Shown here piece by piece: positions 28,956 through 40,651 of a stretch of 64,000 nucleotides of DNA. Position numbers and translations under genes: made by a program. The stretch is from Tubiluchus corallicola. Lineage: Eukaryota; Priapulida; Priapulimorpha; Priapulimorphida; Tubiluchidae. The DNA is taken from the NCBI GenBank assembly GCA_030141605.1, contig JAQGDQ010000408.1:79596-143595 (forward strand), written 5' to 3'. The notes under the pieces were generated by a model. The model worked only from the letters and a program-made list of their open reading frames with translations, was not told where the DNA came from and did not search any database. How positions within the stretch are numbered: position 1 is the first letter of the stretch; each line of letters starts with the position of its first letter.

Positions 28956-31900
28956 TTATATAAACGTACTTTTTCGATCACAGCGTTTGCCTCCCCAACC
29001 ATTGTAGCACTTACAAGTGTAGGACGAACCCCAAGCTTGACAGTATCCATGTGGGCCACAGCGAATGCCATAACAAGGATCTAGAAAGAGACCAAATTTT
29101 CGCTGACCACTCAAAACTTAGTAGACAAAAACCTCCTTAAAGGGACGAAAAGGGAATTTATAAAGCATGTCCAAAAGAACTTTCATATTACTTGGCTTTA
29201 CACTTACTTCATTGAAAGACTAGAAAAAAGTGTTAGTTTGCACCAACTATTAAAATTACCAATGACTCACCTTCCCAGCATGCATGCACCATTGGCTCAC
29301 CAAAAGAACGTATTTTTAATCTTGTTGACAAGATACAGTATTTCAAACTTTTGATTAGTTAGTGAAATGTGCGCTACAAATGCCCCGATTATTTTTTAAA
29401 CTTTACGCAATGTTATCTAAACGTGTTTCAAATGACATCAAAATGGCTGCGCCTAATGTTCATCGGGGGAATTAATAAATTTACAAATTTTATACAGCGT
29501 TGCTCCTAATACAAACTCTGCATACAGTAAGACATAATATAGATGATACAAAATTTCAGGACGGTTTTCTTAGCTTTGTGTTAGTAAAGCGTTTCTTGCG
29601 CGAGCACTACATACCACGTTTTTGATTACAGTACTGTCCGTAATATCCGTCAGAACATTTACAGTAGAATTTGTCCCCATGCCCGCTGTATGTATCATAA
29701 ACATAGCAAGTGCCGTAATAACCACAGGGCTTTCCGTAACAAGGATCTGTAACAAAGCAGAACTGCATTAACGTGTTTCAATTACTGCCAGAATTGTACA
29801 AACTGTAAATTAATTTTGCAAAACATAAAAAAAAATTCTTAGAAATAACGGAAAGTGAAGAGAATACTACCGCGATATTTTTCACAGTGTTCTCCGTAGT
29901 ATCCCTCGTAACATCTGCAGTAGTATCTATTACCATGTCCATTGTATGTTTCTTTTAGGTAACAAATGCCATGGCTGCCACAAGGTTTTCCATGACAGGG
30001 ATCTGGATGAAAAAACAACAAACACCCAGCGATATATATTCCAGTTTGCTATCGTAATACACTGGAATAATTTTTATACATGTAGTACAGTAGACCTACT
30101 TTCTACAAACTATAGAATAATGTAGAACACTATTCCATAATACAGTATAGTTACTGATACTAGAGAGTGTAGAATGTATAGAGATATATAATATCTGTAT
30201 ACATTCTACATTATAGTATGTTACTATTATACCATACTGTACAATAGCATTCTGCACTATTCTATATGCTACGCTATTTCCCAGTGTACACACATTATAG
30301 CTAAATCGAATATTCTACAATGTACTTTTTACTAGATACATTAAAAAGTATACGTTATAACTAAGCTGGTCTTACAAGCTTTGCTTCTTGACCACCATGC
30401 AGCATATATTTCCTGTTGATAAACTATTATGTAGTTAGTAACTATATTAATACCGTACAATAAATTACGTCGATTACGTCAAATTACAAACAATGATCTA
30501 CAAAAATATACTACATATACGTTAAAAGGTAAAGAATATGGGTTGAAATTGCAAACGTAATATACAAATATACAAAAAAAAAACACACCATGAATGTTAG
30601 TACAGTAGTCGCCTGAGTATCCATCTTTGCATTTGCAGTAGAATCTATCGCCGTGTCCGCTGTACGTTTCGTGGGCATAACAAGTGCCGTAACTACCACA
30701 AGGATTTCCCTTACAAGGATCTATACAAGACCAAGTGAAACGATGTAGGCCTTTAATTATATTGAATTTTGCAATAGACAGTCAATGTAATCTATGAAAT
30801 ATGGCGAGCTATACGCAGGGAAAGATTAACTATTAGGCTAAATTGACTAATAGACAGAGATAATGGCATTTACAAAAAGGTAACAAAATCACTTAACTTG
30901 CTAAAAACAAGTAGCTAATATTTGCTTTCGTTTTTTGAAGCATTACCACTACCCCATTTTCAGGTCCGGTAAAAAGTATACATTTAATTAATACTGCAAA
31001 AGTATTTCTGATAATTAAATAATAGACTGAAAAAATAATTAACGGCAAGTGAGCCCAACTATTGATGACATCACATACTAACATAATTTTTCAGTAGCAA
31101 AAATATTCCACAAGCGTGTCGCGCCTGTTTGTGACAGCGAAAATTGAAGTACAGTGCTACTGTAAGATATTCAGTGTGTTGTACTAAGACTAGGCAAGTT
31201 TTAAAATAAAAATTCAAACTTCAAATGTACCGTTGTGCTCATGCATGAGCTGTCGAGCGTAGTTCGTCACAAACTAACACATCCGAACTGAGAGGTGCAG
31301 CACCTGTTTTTGTGCAATGGGTTTCCGAAATGCAGGCGCTACTGTCCTGTTTCCTTTCAATATTTAAAAGAGTAAATTGTTTTGACCTATAGTTTAACAT
31401 TGGGCTCAGTTTTCCTTTAATTGATCGAGCTTACATTGTACATAAAATGTGTCATTTTTCGCTAGAGACCAACACACCTGGGATACAGAATGCTTCACCA
31501 CAAAACAATTGAACACAGGTAGTCCTGACCACACAGGCACAAACACACTGTCTGTTTTGGACACCTGGGCAATTTGGGCACATGGGCCATGAATGGCATT
31601 TGTAAAGGACAGATCATTTAGACACATACTTCTAACTGATCAAAGCTTCAGAACCTTCATCAGAAGTAGCCTCGTAGAAAAACAGCAAGTCAACTTTTGG
31701 TTAGCCCAGACGAAGGGGCATGACAAACTACATGTAAATGATTTATCACGAGTAGGCTGTATTTTGCTGTGTATTGTGCTAACGATTATACCCCATCTGT
31801 GGCATTTTGTCTAAGTATTTTTTCTTCATTGTGATGCATTGATTGCATTGTTTATGTAATGTTATGGATTGTAAATCATGAACAAACGATATATAATATA

Positions 31901-34900
31901 ATGGCAAAGGCTGTCGATAAGTCAATAGAAAAATAGGAAGCCAGTTTCGTAATTATTAACATTCATTACAGTTTCCGAGAAGTTTGATGGTAATCTATGC
32001 AAGTATGCATACTCGTAAATCCCTTCGTTTGTTTATAACTTTAGGCCCGTGAAATACTTAATCCACCCCTGGTTACGTGATTACATAGTTTTCACTTTAC
32101 AAACTTAGCTGAATTGAAATGAACTTTTAGCATTAAAAATTACCATAAAGATAATGCACTAAAAAGACAAAATTGCTATACACACAAAATACTAATGACA
32201 TAGGCCTACTGACATACCACGATACTGGTTGCAGTAAACTCCATAATATCCTTTGTTACATATGCAGTAGAATCTGTCACCATATCCATTGTACGTTTCA
32301 TGTGGATAACAAGTACCATGGCTGCCACAAGGAGCTCCATAGCAGGGATCTTTAAAAGTGAAAAATAAAATTAACAATTCCCACTTTAACACAATATCTG
32401 AGGGGTAGCTCTCGTCAAAAATATGGACAGAAAGTTACAAAAACCCTCTAAATAAAAACGGTAATAATAATAATTGTTTAATACTGCTGTCATCATCAGT
32501 AGTAGATTTTGTCAAACATACAACCAATTTGCATAGGCAGAGCCTACTGTATAGAACATTATGCACTACTAATTATGTATTTAACAGAAGCCAGATAGGT
32601 AATGAATAAAATAGACCAGTAGAAAAGAAATTGATACAGTAAATTTTGCACTAATTATGTATTTACAAAAACAGGTAATGATTAAGCAGACCTGATAAAA
32701 AGAAACTGACGCAGTAAAAGATAGCTAAATGTTTGAAAATAAAGCAAATTAATGACCATATTTGTCACAACGTACATACCACCATATTCAGTGCAGTAAT
32801 CTCCAGAATATCCTTCGGAACAATCGCAGTGGTATCCGCTATCAGTTTTGTGAGGAACACAAGAACACAAGTACCATAATTGCCACAAGGATTTCCTTGA
32901 CACTGATCTATTCGTAATAAAAAGGTAAAGGTGAGCATTCACTACCAAAAGCGAATTAGAATCGAATGGAATATGTGACAATGTGACTTTGAACTCGAAT
33001 AAAACGTTTTTTCAAATCGAATTCGAATTCAGTCGTCAACACGTGCAAAGAAATCATGGAATCATTAGTAAAAGGCCGTCTCACGATGTTCGTGCATATT
33101 CTGCAGTAAAAACACTAATAATTTGTAAAATCGTGCTCAGAAATTGCAGCTAAATTGTTCTGTTTGCCTGCTGTTTCTAACGTTTTAATGATAAAGAACG
33201 TATGTAGTTGAAGTGTTCAACTATTCTAATCTATAATTGTAAGTTGGAACCGCATTCGAGCAAAAAACTGAAAACCGATATAATTATAAGGCTAACGTAA
33301 CCTCAATCTAAAAACTAGAATGCATTATATTCATGACGGGTATTTTCGTCATTGGATTTGTTTCAATACGTTAATGTGTCGTCTTTGTACTTTTCGTCAT
33401 TAAGTATATCATATGCGTACTTTTGTTAGTATTATTGCCCATGTGGGCTGTCTGTCTACATTGTTTTGTATATTACGCAAAAGATAGCCAAGTGTTTGAA
33501 AATAAAGCAAATTAATGACCATATTTGCGCCTCTAGCCACAAAGCTGGTTTTAATAATTTCAGCTTCATGATTAGAGCTACAAATAACTGGGACTTATTA
33601 ATAAAAGAAAGTATATTTATGTACCCTAATAAGTCTTCTCTTAATGTACAAAGCAGTTTAATTTCTTTAACCTTATTCTCAAACATTTGGCTATTTTGTT
33701 ACTGTATCAATTTCTTTTCTGCGGGTCTGCTTAATCAATAACTATTAGGATATTAATTAGTGCATTAATTACTATATCAATTTCTTTTCTACTGGTCAGC
33801 TTATTCACTACCTATTTAACTTCTATTAAATACATAATTAGTGCATAATGTTCTATACTGCAGGCTCTGCCTATATAAACTGATTGTATGTTTGTAAAAA
33901 TTTGCCACTGATGATGTTGATTTGCCACTGAGCAGCTTTGTTGAAACGTTTGGCATGATTTTTAACTCTGTAAATTAAAAAAGTTTTAATAATATTGTCG
34001 TGTTTAACTATAATTTTTTTAAGTGTCTGTCAAAAACATAATTATCACAACGTACATACCACGATATTCAGTGCAGTAATCTCCAGAATATCCTTCGGAA
34101 CAATCGCAGTGGTATCCGCTATCAAATTCGTGAGGAACACAAGTACCATAATTGCCACAAGGATTTCCTTGACACTGATCTATTCGTAACAAAAAGGTAA
34201 AGGTGAGCATTCACTACCAAAAGCGAATTCGAATCGAGTGAAATATGTGACAATGTGACTTTGAACTCGAATAAAACGTTTTTCCAAATCGAATTCGAAT
34301 TCAGTCGTCAACACGTGCTAACAAATCATGGAATCATTAGTAAAAAGCCGTCTCACGATGTTCGTGCATATTCTGCAGTAAAAACACTAATAATTTGTAA
34401 AATCGTGCTCAGAAATTGCAGCTAAATTGTTCTGTTTGCCTGCTGTTTCTAACGTTTGAATGATAAAGAACGTATGTAGTTGAAGTGTTCAACTATTCTA
34501 ATCTATAATTGTAAGTTGGAACCGCATTCGAGCTAAAAAAAAACTGAAAACCGATATAACTATAAGGCTAACGTAACCTCAATCTAAAAACTAGAATGCA
34601 TTATATTCATGACGGGTATTTTCGTCATTGGATTTGTTTCAATACGTTACTTCTACTTTCAATCTTTGTACTTTTCGTCGTTAAGACATAGTTTTGTTAG
34701 TATGTTTGCCCTTACATTGTCTGTCTACATTGTTTTGTGTATTACGCAAATGAAGACACTTACAGTAGGGTCCGTAAAGCTCAGAACTTGAAGTAGTAGC
34801 GTGTTCATGTGGAATTTCCGGTTCTTCTGATACTTCGTCGTGAATTGCAAGTGCCAGGGTAGTCATTAGCAGGAGCAATGTAGTTACTTCTAGTATGATG

Positions 34901-34944
34901 TTCCTATGATCATAAAATGTGACGATTTGAAAATTCAAGTGCAT
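28956..34944 (-). CDS. Secreted multi-EGF-domain protein, modular phase 1-1 exons
   Basis: Probable secreted protein of unknown function. Exons: 34764-34944 (start, hydrophobic LLLLMTTLALA signal, Glu/His-rich spacer), 34060-34179, 32218-32349, 30589-30720, 29871-30002, 29615-29746 and 28956-29080. All internal exons are phase 1-1 and encode one EGF-like module each (40 or 44 residues) with six cysteines: DPCYGAPCGSHGTCY, then FYCICNKGYYGVYC. The last module (CGPHGYCQAW to GGKRCDRK) runs to TAA at 28956-28958, although GTACGT at 28964-28969 could be a donor to a further exon. Omitting the frameshifted exon at 32780-32907, the joined frame is 318 codons. No transmembrane segment or non-EGF domain is seen. 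The initiator at 34944 is the longest option; its 38-residue leader is unusual in having a polar stretch before the hydrophobic core. I do not recognise a named orthologue. Confidence 0.8.
31098..31430. repeat. Dispersed repeat, long copy (relatives at 10392-10505 and 40970-41290)
   Basis: The first 115 bp match 10392-10505; the rest ('catgagctgtc', 'cacaaactaacacatcc', 'aactgagaggt', 'gcagcacctgttttt') matches 40970-41290. The copy joins two blocks that occur apart elsewhere, so the full element is probably longer than any copy here. Lies in an EGF gene intron. Confidence 0.7.
32480..32760. repeat. Inverted-repeat arm in EGF gene intron
   Basis: Reads 'ggcagagcctactgtataga' to 'taagcagacctgataaaaag' and 'agatagctaaatgtttgaaa'. 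The reverse complement of most of it occurs at about 33685-33910 ('acatttggctattttgttac', 'gggtctgcttaatcaa', 'gcaggctctgcctatat'), giving two arms about 1 kb apart around the frameshifted exon. Confidence 0.6.
32770..33475. repeat. Segmental duplication inside EGF gene, copy 1
   Basis: Seven hundred bases running from the EGF exon donor through the acceptor to 'ttgttttgtatattacgcaa' are repeated at 34050-34750 with high identity ('cacgatgttcgtgcatattc', 'gtatgtagttgaagtgttca'). The copy holds one EGF exon plus its upstream intron. This copy carries the 8-bp duplication in the exon. Confidence 0.85.
32780..32907 (-). pseudogene. Duplicated EGF exon with 8-bp frameshifting duplication
   Basis: Near-copy of the exon at 34060-34179, with the same splice borders (ttacgaatag acceptor, gtatgt donor) but 128 nt instead of 120. 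The extra 8 bp come from a tandem duplication of 'aacacaag' (plus strand, about 32861-32876). Read from the usual phase, the frame shifts after GTC and cysteines 4-6 of the EGF fold are lost; the phase into the next exon is also wrong. Splicing would have to skip it, or the transcript is disrupted. A sequencing or assembly error is a real alternative. Confidence 0.75.
33685..33910. repeat. Inverted-repeat arm, partner of 32480-32760
   Basis: Reverse complement of 32480-32760 with gaps; includes an internal duplication of 'atcaatttcttttct' (33708 and 33778). Located between the two copies of the duplicated EGF exon segment. Confidence 0.6.
34050..34750. repeat. Segmental duplication inside EGF gene, copy 2
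   Basis: Counterpart of 32770-33475, containing the intact EGF exon 34060-34179. The duplicated block ends just before the splice donor of the signal-peptide exon, so the duplication took exon plus intron as a unit. Confidence 0.85.
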
Positions 34945-35083
34945 ACACGAGTTTCAGACTTGTTCAACTTTTATTACATTAACTTTACTAAATTGTAAAA
35001 CCATTTCATCTTGTACTGCCTGTACCTGTTACCGTTTGCAACAGGCGTGGAACTAATATTTAAAGAAAGTTTCACGGCTAATA

Positions 35084-35486
35084 CAGGGTGTTCCAGAAGA
35101 AACACAGCAGTAGAAATTATGCTGATTGCATATGCTCATATCAGAATGAATAAAGCGCAGTTGTTTGGTAGGAAAACTGGAGCTAGCAAACATAATATGT
35201 GTACCTCGCTGTGATATTATAATGCAGATTTATTATTAAATCTCTACACAAAATAGAAAAAAAGAATTTGCTACATAATAAAAACTTCCGTGTTTTTTAT
35301 AACATACAGCAATGCTCCTGTTTGTATCTTCAAGTTAACGGCGCATTTTCAGCAGTTATTGCAGTATAATCTCTTACTAGATGACTTAATATCTCATAGC
35401 TCGATATCACATCTTATTTTGATTTTATAAGTATATTTCCGGATATTAGCATATTTCTACTTCTCTGTTTTTTCCAGGACGCCCTG
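35084..35486. mobile_element. mariner-like MITE with TA target duplication
   Basis: Left CAGGGTGTTCCAGAAGAAAC and the reverse complement of the right, CAGGGCGTCCTGGAAAAAAC, form terminal inverted repeats of about 30 bp, flanked by TA on both sides (35082-35083, 35487-35488). The 403-bp body has no transposase frame. It lies just upstream of the EGF gene. Confidence 0.7.
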
Positions 35487-35489
35487 TAC

Positions 35490-38400
35490 TTTAATGGAAC
35501 ACCCACGAACTTTAATGCCACCGTTATTGGTAACACATATTCAATAAACTAATAAAAACCAACTTTTGTACAATTGGAACTTACTTACATTTTCAATATC
35601 AGATTATACCGGTCTACCACACGTCTCTAAACACTAATGTACTGCTGCTACTCGTGACCTGCGCTGCACTAAGCGGCCTACTTGCCCTAGGCCTATAGTT
35701 ACTGTACATTTAAGAGAAGCCATGTGGAAAAATGAATTAAATAGGCGCGTGAATTGGTCGTCCATACATAGTATTGTAATTTGTCATAATTTCTCTTGTG
35801 TACTCTTTGTTTCTTACAAGTAAACGGAACACTAAATTTTTCCAAATGTTGTTTGAGCTCAAGTCACACTATCGTCGTAATCTCCCCGATTCGTCCAGAT
35901 TTTGAATTGAACTAACAATTTATCATTTCCTTTCCGATTGCAGTCAAATTGAAAAGAACGAAACCTTATTTCACTGCAGCATAAAATGTGTATTTCATTA
36001 ATGCCCAAATAGGCTTAAAAAGGAGTACGTCCTCCTTGTTTTTAGAGTTCCTCTAGTTGTTATTGAGTTGGTTGATTGATTGGTTCGAAGGTCGGTTGGT
36101 TGTTTCGATGGTTGGTTAGTTAATTGGCTGTAAGCTGTAAACTACATTGCATTAACATGTACACCAATGTGTGACAGCTTGCAAAGTGCTACGTAAGTGA
36201 TTTGTACAGGACGTACTGTAGCGCATTGTTTCGCACTTATAACTGGAAATGCTACTATAGCTAATGGGTGCATTTTTGTCCGTGTAACATTGCTTAACTC
36301 ATCGATCATGCGTTGCCTTCCCATTGCCATCCCTCTTCTTTGCTCTTTTCTTACCTCCGACATTACCTTTGTCTTTCTATTTTCAAAAGTGGTCTTGTGT
36401 TTTTAGGCAGTATCGCCGTGGTCTCGTCAATGTAATGTGCTATTTTTTCACACTATAATTGGCTATTTTTTACCTTTTGATTGTTTATGTTAAGTGTATA
36501 TACTGTGTAGTAATAAATAAACTTGAACTTTGGAGATGGTTGGTTAGCTGGTAGGTTGGTTGGTTGATTGTCGTTTGGTTGGCTAGCTGGCTGGCTGGCT
36601 GGTTTATTTATTTTTGTTTGTTTATTAAAAATATTGCATTTACAAGCTGACCGTATATTACACAGGAAAAATTGCGTTAAAATTTAATTTCACAAAAGAT
36701 TCAAAGTTGGCAGTTATTGCATTAAAATTACAGAATATGATTTTCATATGCTTGAAATTGGTCTCCAATTGATGCCCAGGCTAAAACTCCTCCCTCTGGA
36801 TTTAATATTTCTCCCCTGGAAGCCAAGTGCATCCCGTTTGTAAGTAATTGGGTTTGAAGGCGCACGTTCACGATTTGTGCATCGTTGTGTCCACGTAAAC
36901 TCCCACCAATAACTAAAATAAACTTCATAGCAATTATCATCGTGTGATTTCCAAAACCAGGATTTAATTTGAGCAACTCATCCAACTATTCAACTTTGTC
37001 ACGCAGTAGAATTATTAGAAACTTTTAAAACAATAAAAGGTACAGTAAGGAATCCGTCAGACAATTTGTTGGGCAGTGAACGCTTCGTTTACCTTATTGA
37101 TCATTCGAAGACACAACGGGGAGGTTGTTTTTCATGAAAAGACAAAGCGTTGTCATCTGTTTTTGCAGATACTCATTCCCATAAAGTTTTATTCCAATGA
37201 TCCAGAAATGTTTCAATGGACGACATGTGAAATAAGCCTGCCTGGGAGAAGTAAGGCCCTACTAAACTAGCAGTAGGAATGTTGGCAACCAGCCGCCGTG
37301 ATGATAGGCTTGGGGAGTAACTGATGGTAAAGAAAGACAGAAAAATTTACTGTACAATGTGATGTAATATACAGGTAATGCATTTGCTGTCCATCTGGAA
37401 GCCTAAAAAGTTGTGGGTTCGATATTGGGTTGCACAGTCAATTAGTCAGTTAGCAAAACGTACAGTTATTCATTAATTTTAATAATTATGACGTTCGTTG
37501 GACGGGCGTATATATGGACACCACATCATCACAAAGGGATGATGATCGAAGCTGAAAGAGTTACATAACAGCAAAATGAAGCTCTAACCGCAAACTCTAA
37601 CAGGTCGGGGAGTTGTATCTTGTTCGAAATAAACCTTTTAATCAATTCAAATCAATTAACCATTAGCTAGCAAGCCAATAAGCCACAACTAGCTCGCCAG
37701 TCAGTCAGTAATTTAGTCAGTATTCAGCTCAGCCAGATAATAGTTGATCAATTTGTGTCATCCAGTGAATCATTCACTTGTGGTAACCAACTGTGTTTGT
37801 TACCAAACATTACTTGATGAGATTAATGCACATACACACTTACATCGACCGACCCTCAACACAGTTGCGGGTCATTTGCTTCAGGATGATAATGTTGGTA
37901 GTGTTGGGCGACACTGCAGATTTCAAGTATCATGACTAGTAATTACTTTTTGTCACGTATTGGCATCTGATTCCCAGGGAAGCTTCCAGTTAAAACTCAC
38001 TGGAAGTGGAGCTATATTCGCGATTTGTCCACGTAGAAAACTGGAAAATTAATTCAAAGGCATTTTGCACTTTTTGCTTTTCAAATTATAATTATAAACT
38101 CATTAATACAAAAGTAATCGCTTAGTGTTCGATTACTTAGTGAAATAGTGGATACCAGAAATGCGCGCGTAGGTAGTCGAAGTAATTGATTAATTTTTAT
38201 TAGTTATATGTACAGTGTCGTCGATTGCGCCCGACCGCTGCAACCAAAATGTCTGGTCCTTGTAAATGCTTATAGTTCTATCAAGTTTGTCCATATTGCA
38301 CACTATGGCAGCTCCCTGTGTCCCATGAGACGTACCTATAAGTTCTAATGTAACGGTAGATGCTTTCGGGTAACCTTGTTTTAAAATTATTCATTTTCGG

Positions 38401-39420
38401 TAGTATTGTGTTAAATCTCTGCCTTCTAATATAAATAACGTTTTGATCTGTTGTAGTTGATTCGAAGCTGTCTGATTTTATTTGAGTTTGATGGATGGCA
38501 TATAAATTTGACGAAATATTAAGTTGATTTAGAAAAACCTAAGTAAATGAATATGATTTAGAAGCTCATTTCAACCCGTTACGGTAGTGTTTTTCAAGAA
38601 TTAGTTTGCAGAATTCTGGCAGCTCGTCCACCACTAATTAACGCAATTTTAGCAATTCATACTGTAAGTGTTCGTTAGGCTACGTCATGCATGCAAACGA
38701 GCGAAATATGACGCCTTGCGCCACCTTGTCTCTATAAATCTTCATTAAACTATACTGCATTTATTATGTTAATATTACTAACTCCAAAGAGACAAATAAA
38801 TTGAAATTGAATTGAATTAAAATGCACATTTTCGCAGAATTTCGCAGTCCGCGAAATGTGGACCCATGCTATTGCTAGCGTACTTTATTCAAAGTCAGTA
38901 GAATGAAACGGACGAGTAGGAACAATCTTGTTTCATATTTATGGAGTAAACACATACAGATATTAGTGCAAAACAATAGTTTACAAAGTCATTTACATAC
39001 ACCCAAAATTATTTATCGATTTCCAACCATGTAAAGACATACGTGCAATAATGTGAGCACGGAATATAACTTACTATGTACAGTATCCTTTCAGTTACTA
39101 GTTGCGAACAATTTATATTTAATTAAATTCATGATCGATTGCTAATACATTTTACATAGTTATACCCTATGGTTAAAATGTTGACATCATTAGTCTCAAA
39201 TAGAAAAATCAATTTATCTTCATTAAGCATATCAGGAAATCGGGACAAAAATAAGTAATATATGCAAACATATTTTGTCTTCTATGTTCAAAATATTTAT
39301 GGCAGACAAGGATCACATGTAATCCGTTGTATCCATAGTCCGTTATAACGAAGTTTCAAATAATTGTAATAAATAAAGTAACAGCAAAAGTTCTCATTCA
39401 TCAGAAGCGAATTAAATAAC
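35490..39420. other. Intergenic region between the EGF gene and ATPAF1
   Basis: No recognised gene. Contains 'ggttggttgattgattggtt'-type low-complexity runs (36055-36125 and 36535-36605) and three stretches ending like LINE 3' tails: 'aataaataaacttgaacttt' (about 36513), 'cgaaataaaccttttaatca' (about 37625), 'caaataaattgaaattgaat' (about 38792). A minus-strand frame at 36728-36985 (85 residues) is unrecognised and not supported by splice signals. Confidence 0.55.
36140..36535 (+). mobile_element. Possible LINE 3' UTR remnant
   Basis: AT-rich sequence ending 'gtagtaataaataaacttga' 'actttgg', the type of 3' terminus seen in RTE/L2/Jockey-class elements. No protein-coding part is recognisable, so the assignment rests on the tail only. 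Confidence 0.3.
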
Positions 39421-39421
39421 T

Positions 39422-40063
39422 TGTGTGCTTGCAAACCAAAAACGTCCATAGTTCAGCAAAGTTAAAACTATGTTATAATGCTTCCAAGTAGAATGCACCA
39501 AAAATTTGGTCAAATGTCGATTTTTGGTTTTTTTTATCAAAACAAATGCTAAATATATTGAACTTTTATATTATAGCATCAAATTATCAAGAAAAAGTTC
39601 AAACAACACTAAATCTAATTTTGTAACCCTCTACCTTTTTTCTGGCTAGAAACTAGTAATGCAATTGTAAGAAAAACTTTTCAAACTCAAATGTAGCTCA
39701 TGGAAGCAGCCATTTTGCTTTGCATTTTTTCTGTTGACAAGACCAGATCTTCATCAGGAAGAGCCATCTAGTTGATTTAAACGTAACTTCATTTACCCTT
39801 GTAAAATCCATAGCAACAACACTTTTCATATGGTTGCTAAGTGTTTTGTAGAGTGGTAACTTTAACAGCGTTTTTCTCAAGATTACGTTTTTCAGTGTGT
39901 AACCTGCACCTCAACTTCAAAGTGGATTATGTCAACTTAGAAATAACATAGAGTGATGAACTTGGTATCAAAATGACCTTTATGAAACGTAGATTCAGGA
40001 TATGTGAATGACTAGAAAAGTTTTATTGTCGACTTATAGACGATTTTGCTGTGCAAGCATACA
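39422..40063. mobile_element. TGTGTGCTTGCA-family DNA element, copy 1 (reverse orientation)
   Basis: Starts TGTGTGCTTGCAAACC and ends gacgattttgctgtgcaagc-ataca, inverted ends. The interior is the reverse complement of the copy at 45111-45642: 'ccatctagttgatttaaac', 'ttgctaagtgttttg', 'acctgcacctcaacttc', 'gaacttggtatcaaaatgac'. 642 bp, with no transposase frame. Lies upstream of ATPAF1. Confidence 0.65.
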
Positions 40064-40651
40064 TTTGAAAAAACAATGTTTTTATGAATTTAGAGGCCGA
40101 TGTAACCTCGGCAGACATTGAAGCTTTTTGTAACGCATTATTATGATTACACAAAGAATTTTTAGTTATTATTAAACAAAGAGACTTATTAATTGAATAA
40201 CTTATCTTTTTCTGATGAATTTCGAACTCGTAAATTTCCGTAATGATCGCCGCGTTTCGCGTATTCGGCGCAAGTGAGTGAGAACGACGTACGATGTTTG
40301 TGTACCGATCTTTGGAGACCTCGTGACTGTACTCTGAATGTCATTCGTCTCACACAACGAAAAATGGCAGTCCTTCAACACAACTCTTTAAATTTAGTAC
40401 TGTTAAAAATGAAATGATAAAAAAATGAAAAGAAACAAGTTTTACAGTAAGCTTATAATAAAATAAATTGAATATTCATAAGAGAGTAGGATTATTAGTT
40501 GTAAACGGTTATGTTATAGTGACTGTTTAGTTTGACTTTAATGTGAGCAGTGCATCATTAGATTTACAACAGTTATTAATTGCTTGCTTTCTTTTTTTGA
40601 GTAATTACAGTGTATAATCAAGTAATTATTTGTCGTGCAGATAGATTGAAC

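Noticed and set aside
29570-29755. Minus-strand 61-residue frame over the EGF region
   Set aside because: Wrong frame of a true EGF exon (29615-29746).
36728-36985. 85-residue minus-strand frame
   Set aside because: No recognised motif, splice signals or promoter; insufficient support to call a gene.
37380-37430. 'gtgggttcgatattggg' as a possible tRNA B box
   Set aside because: No A box or cloverleaf around it.
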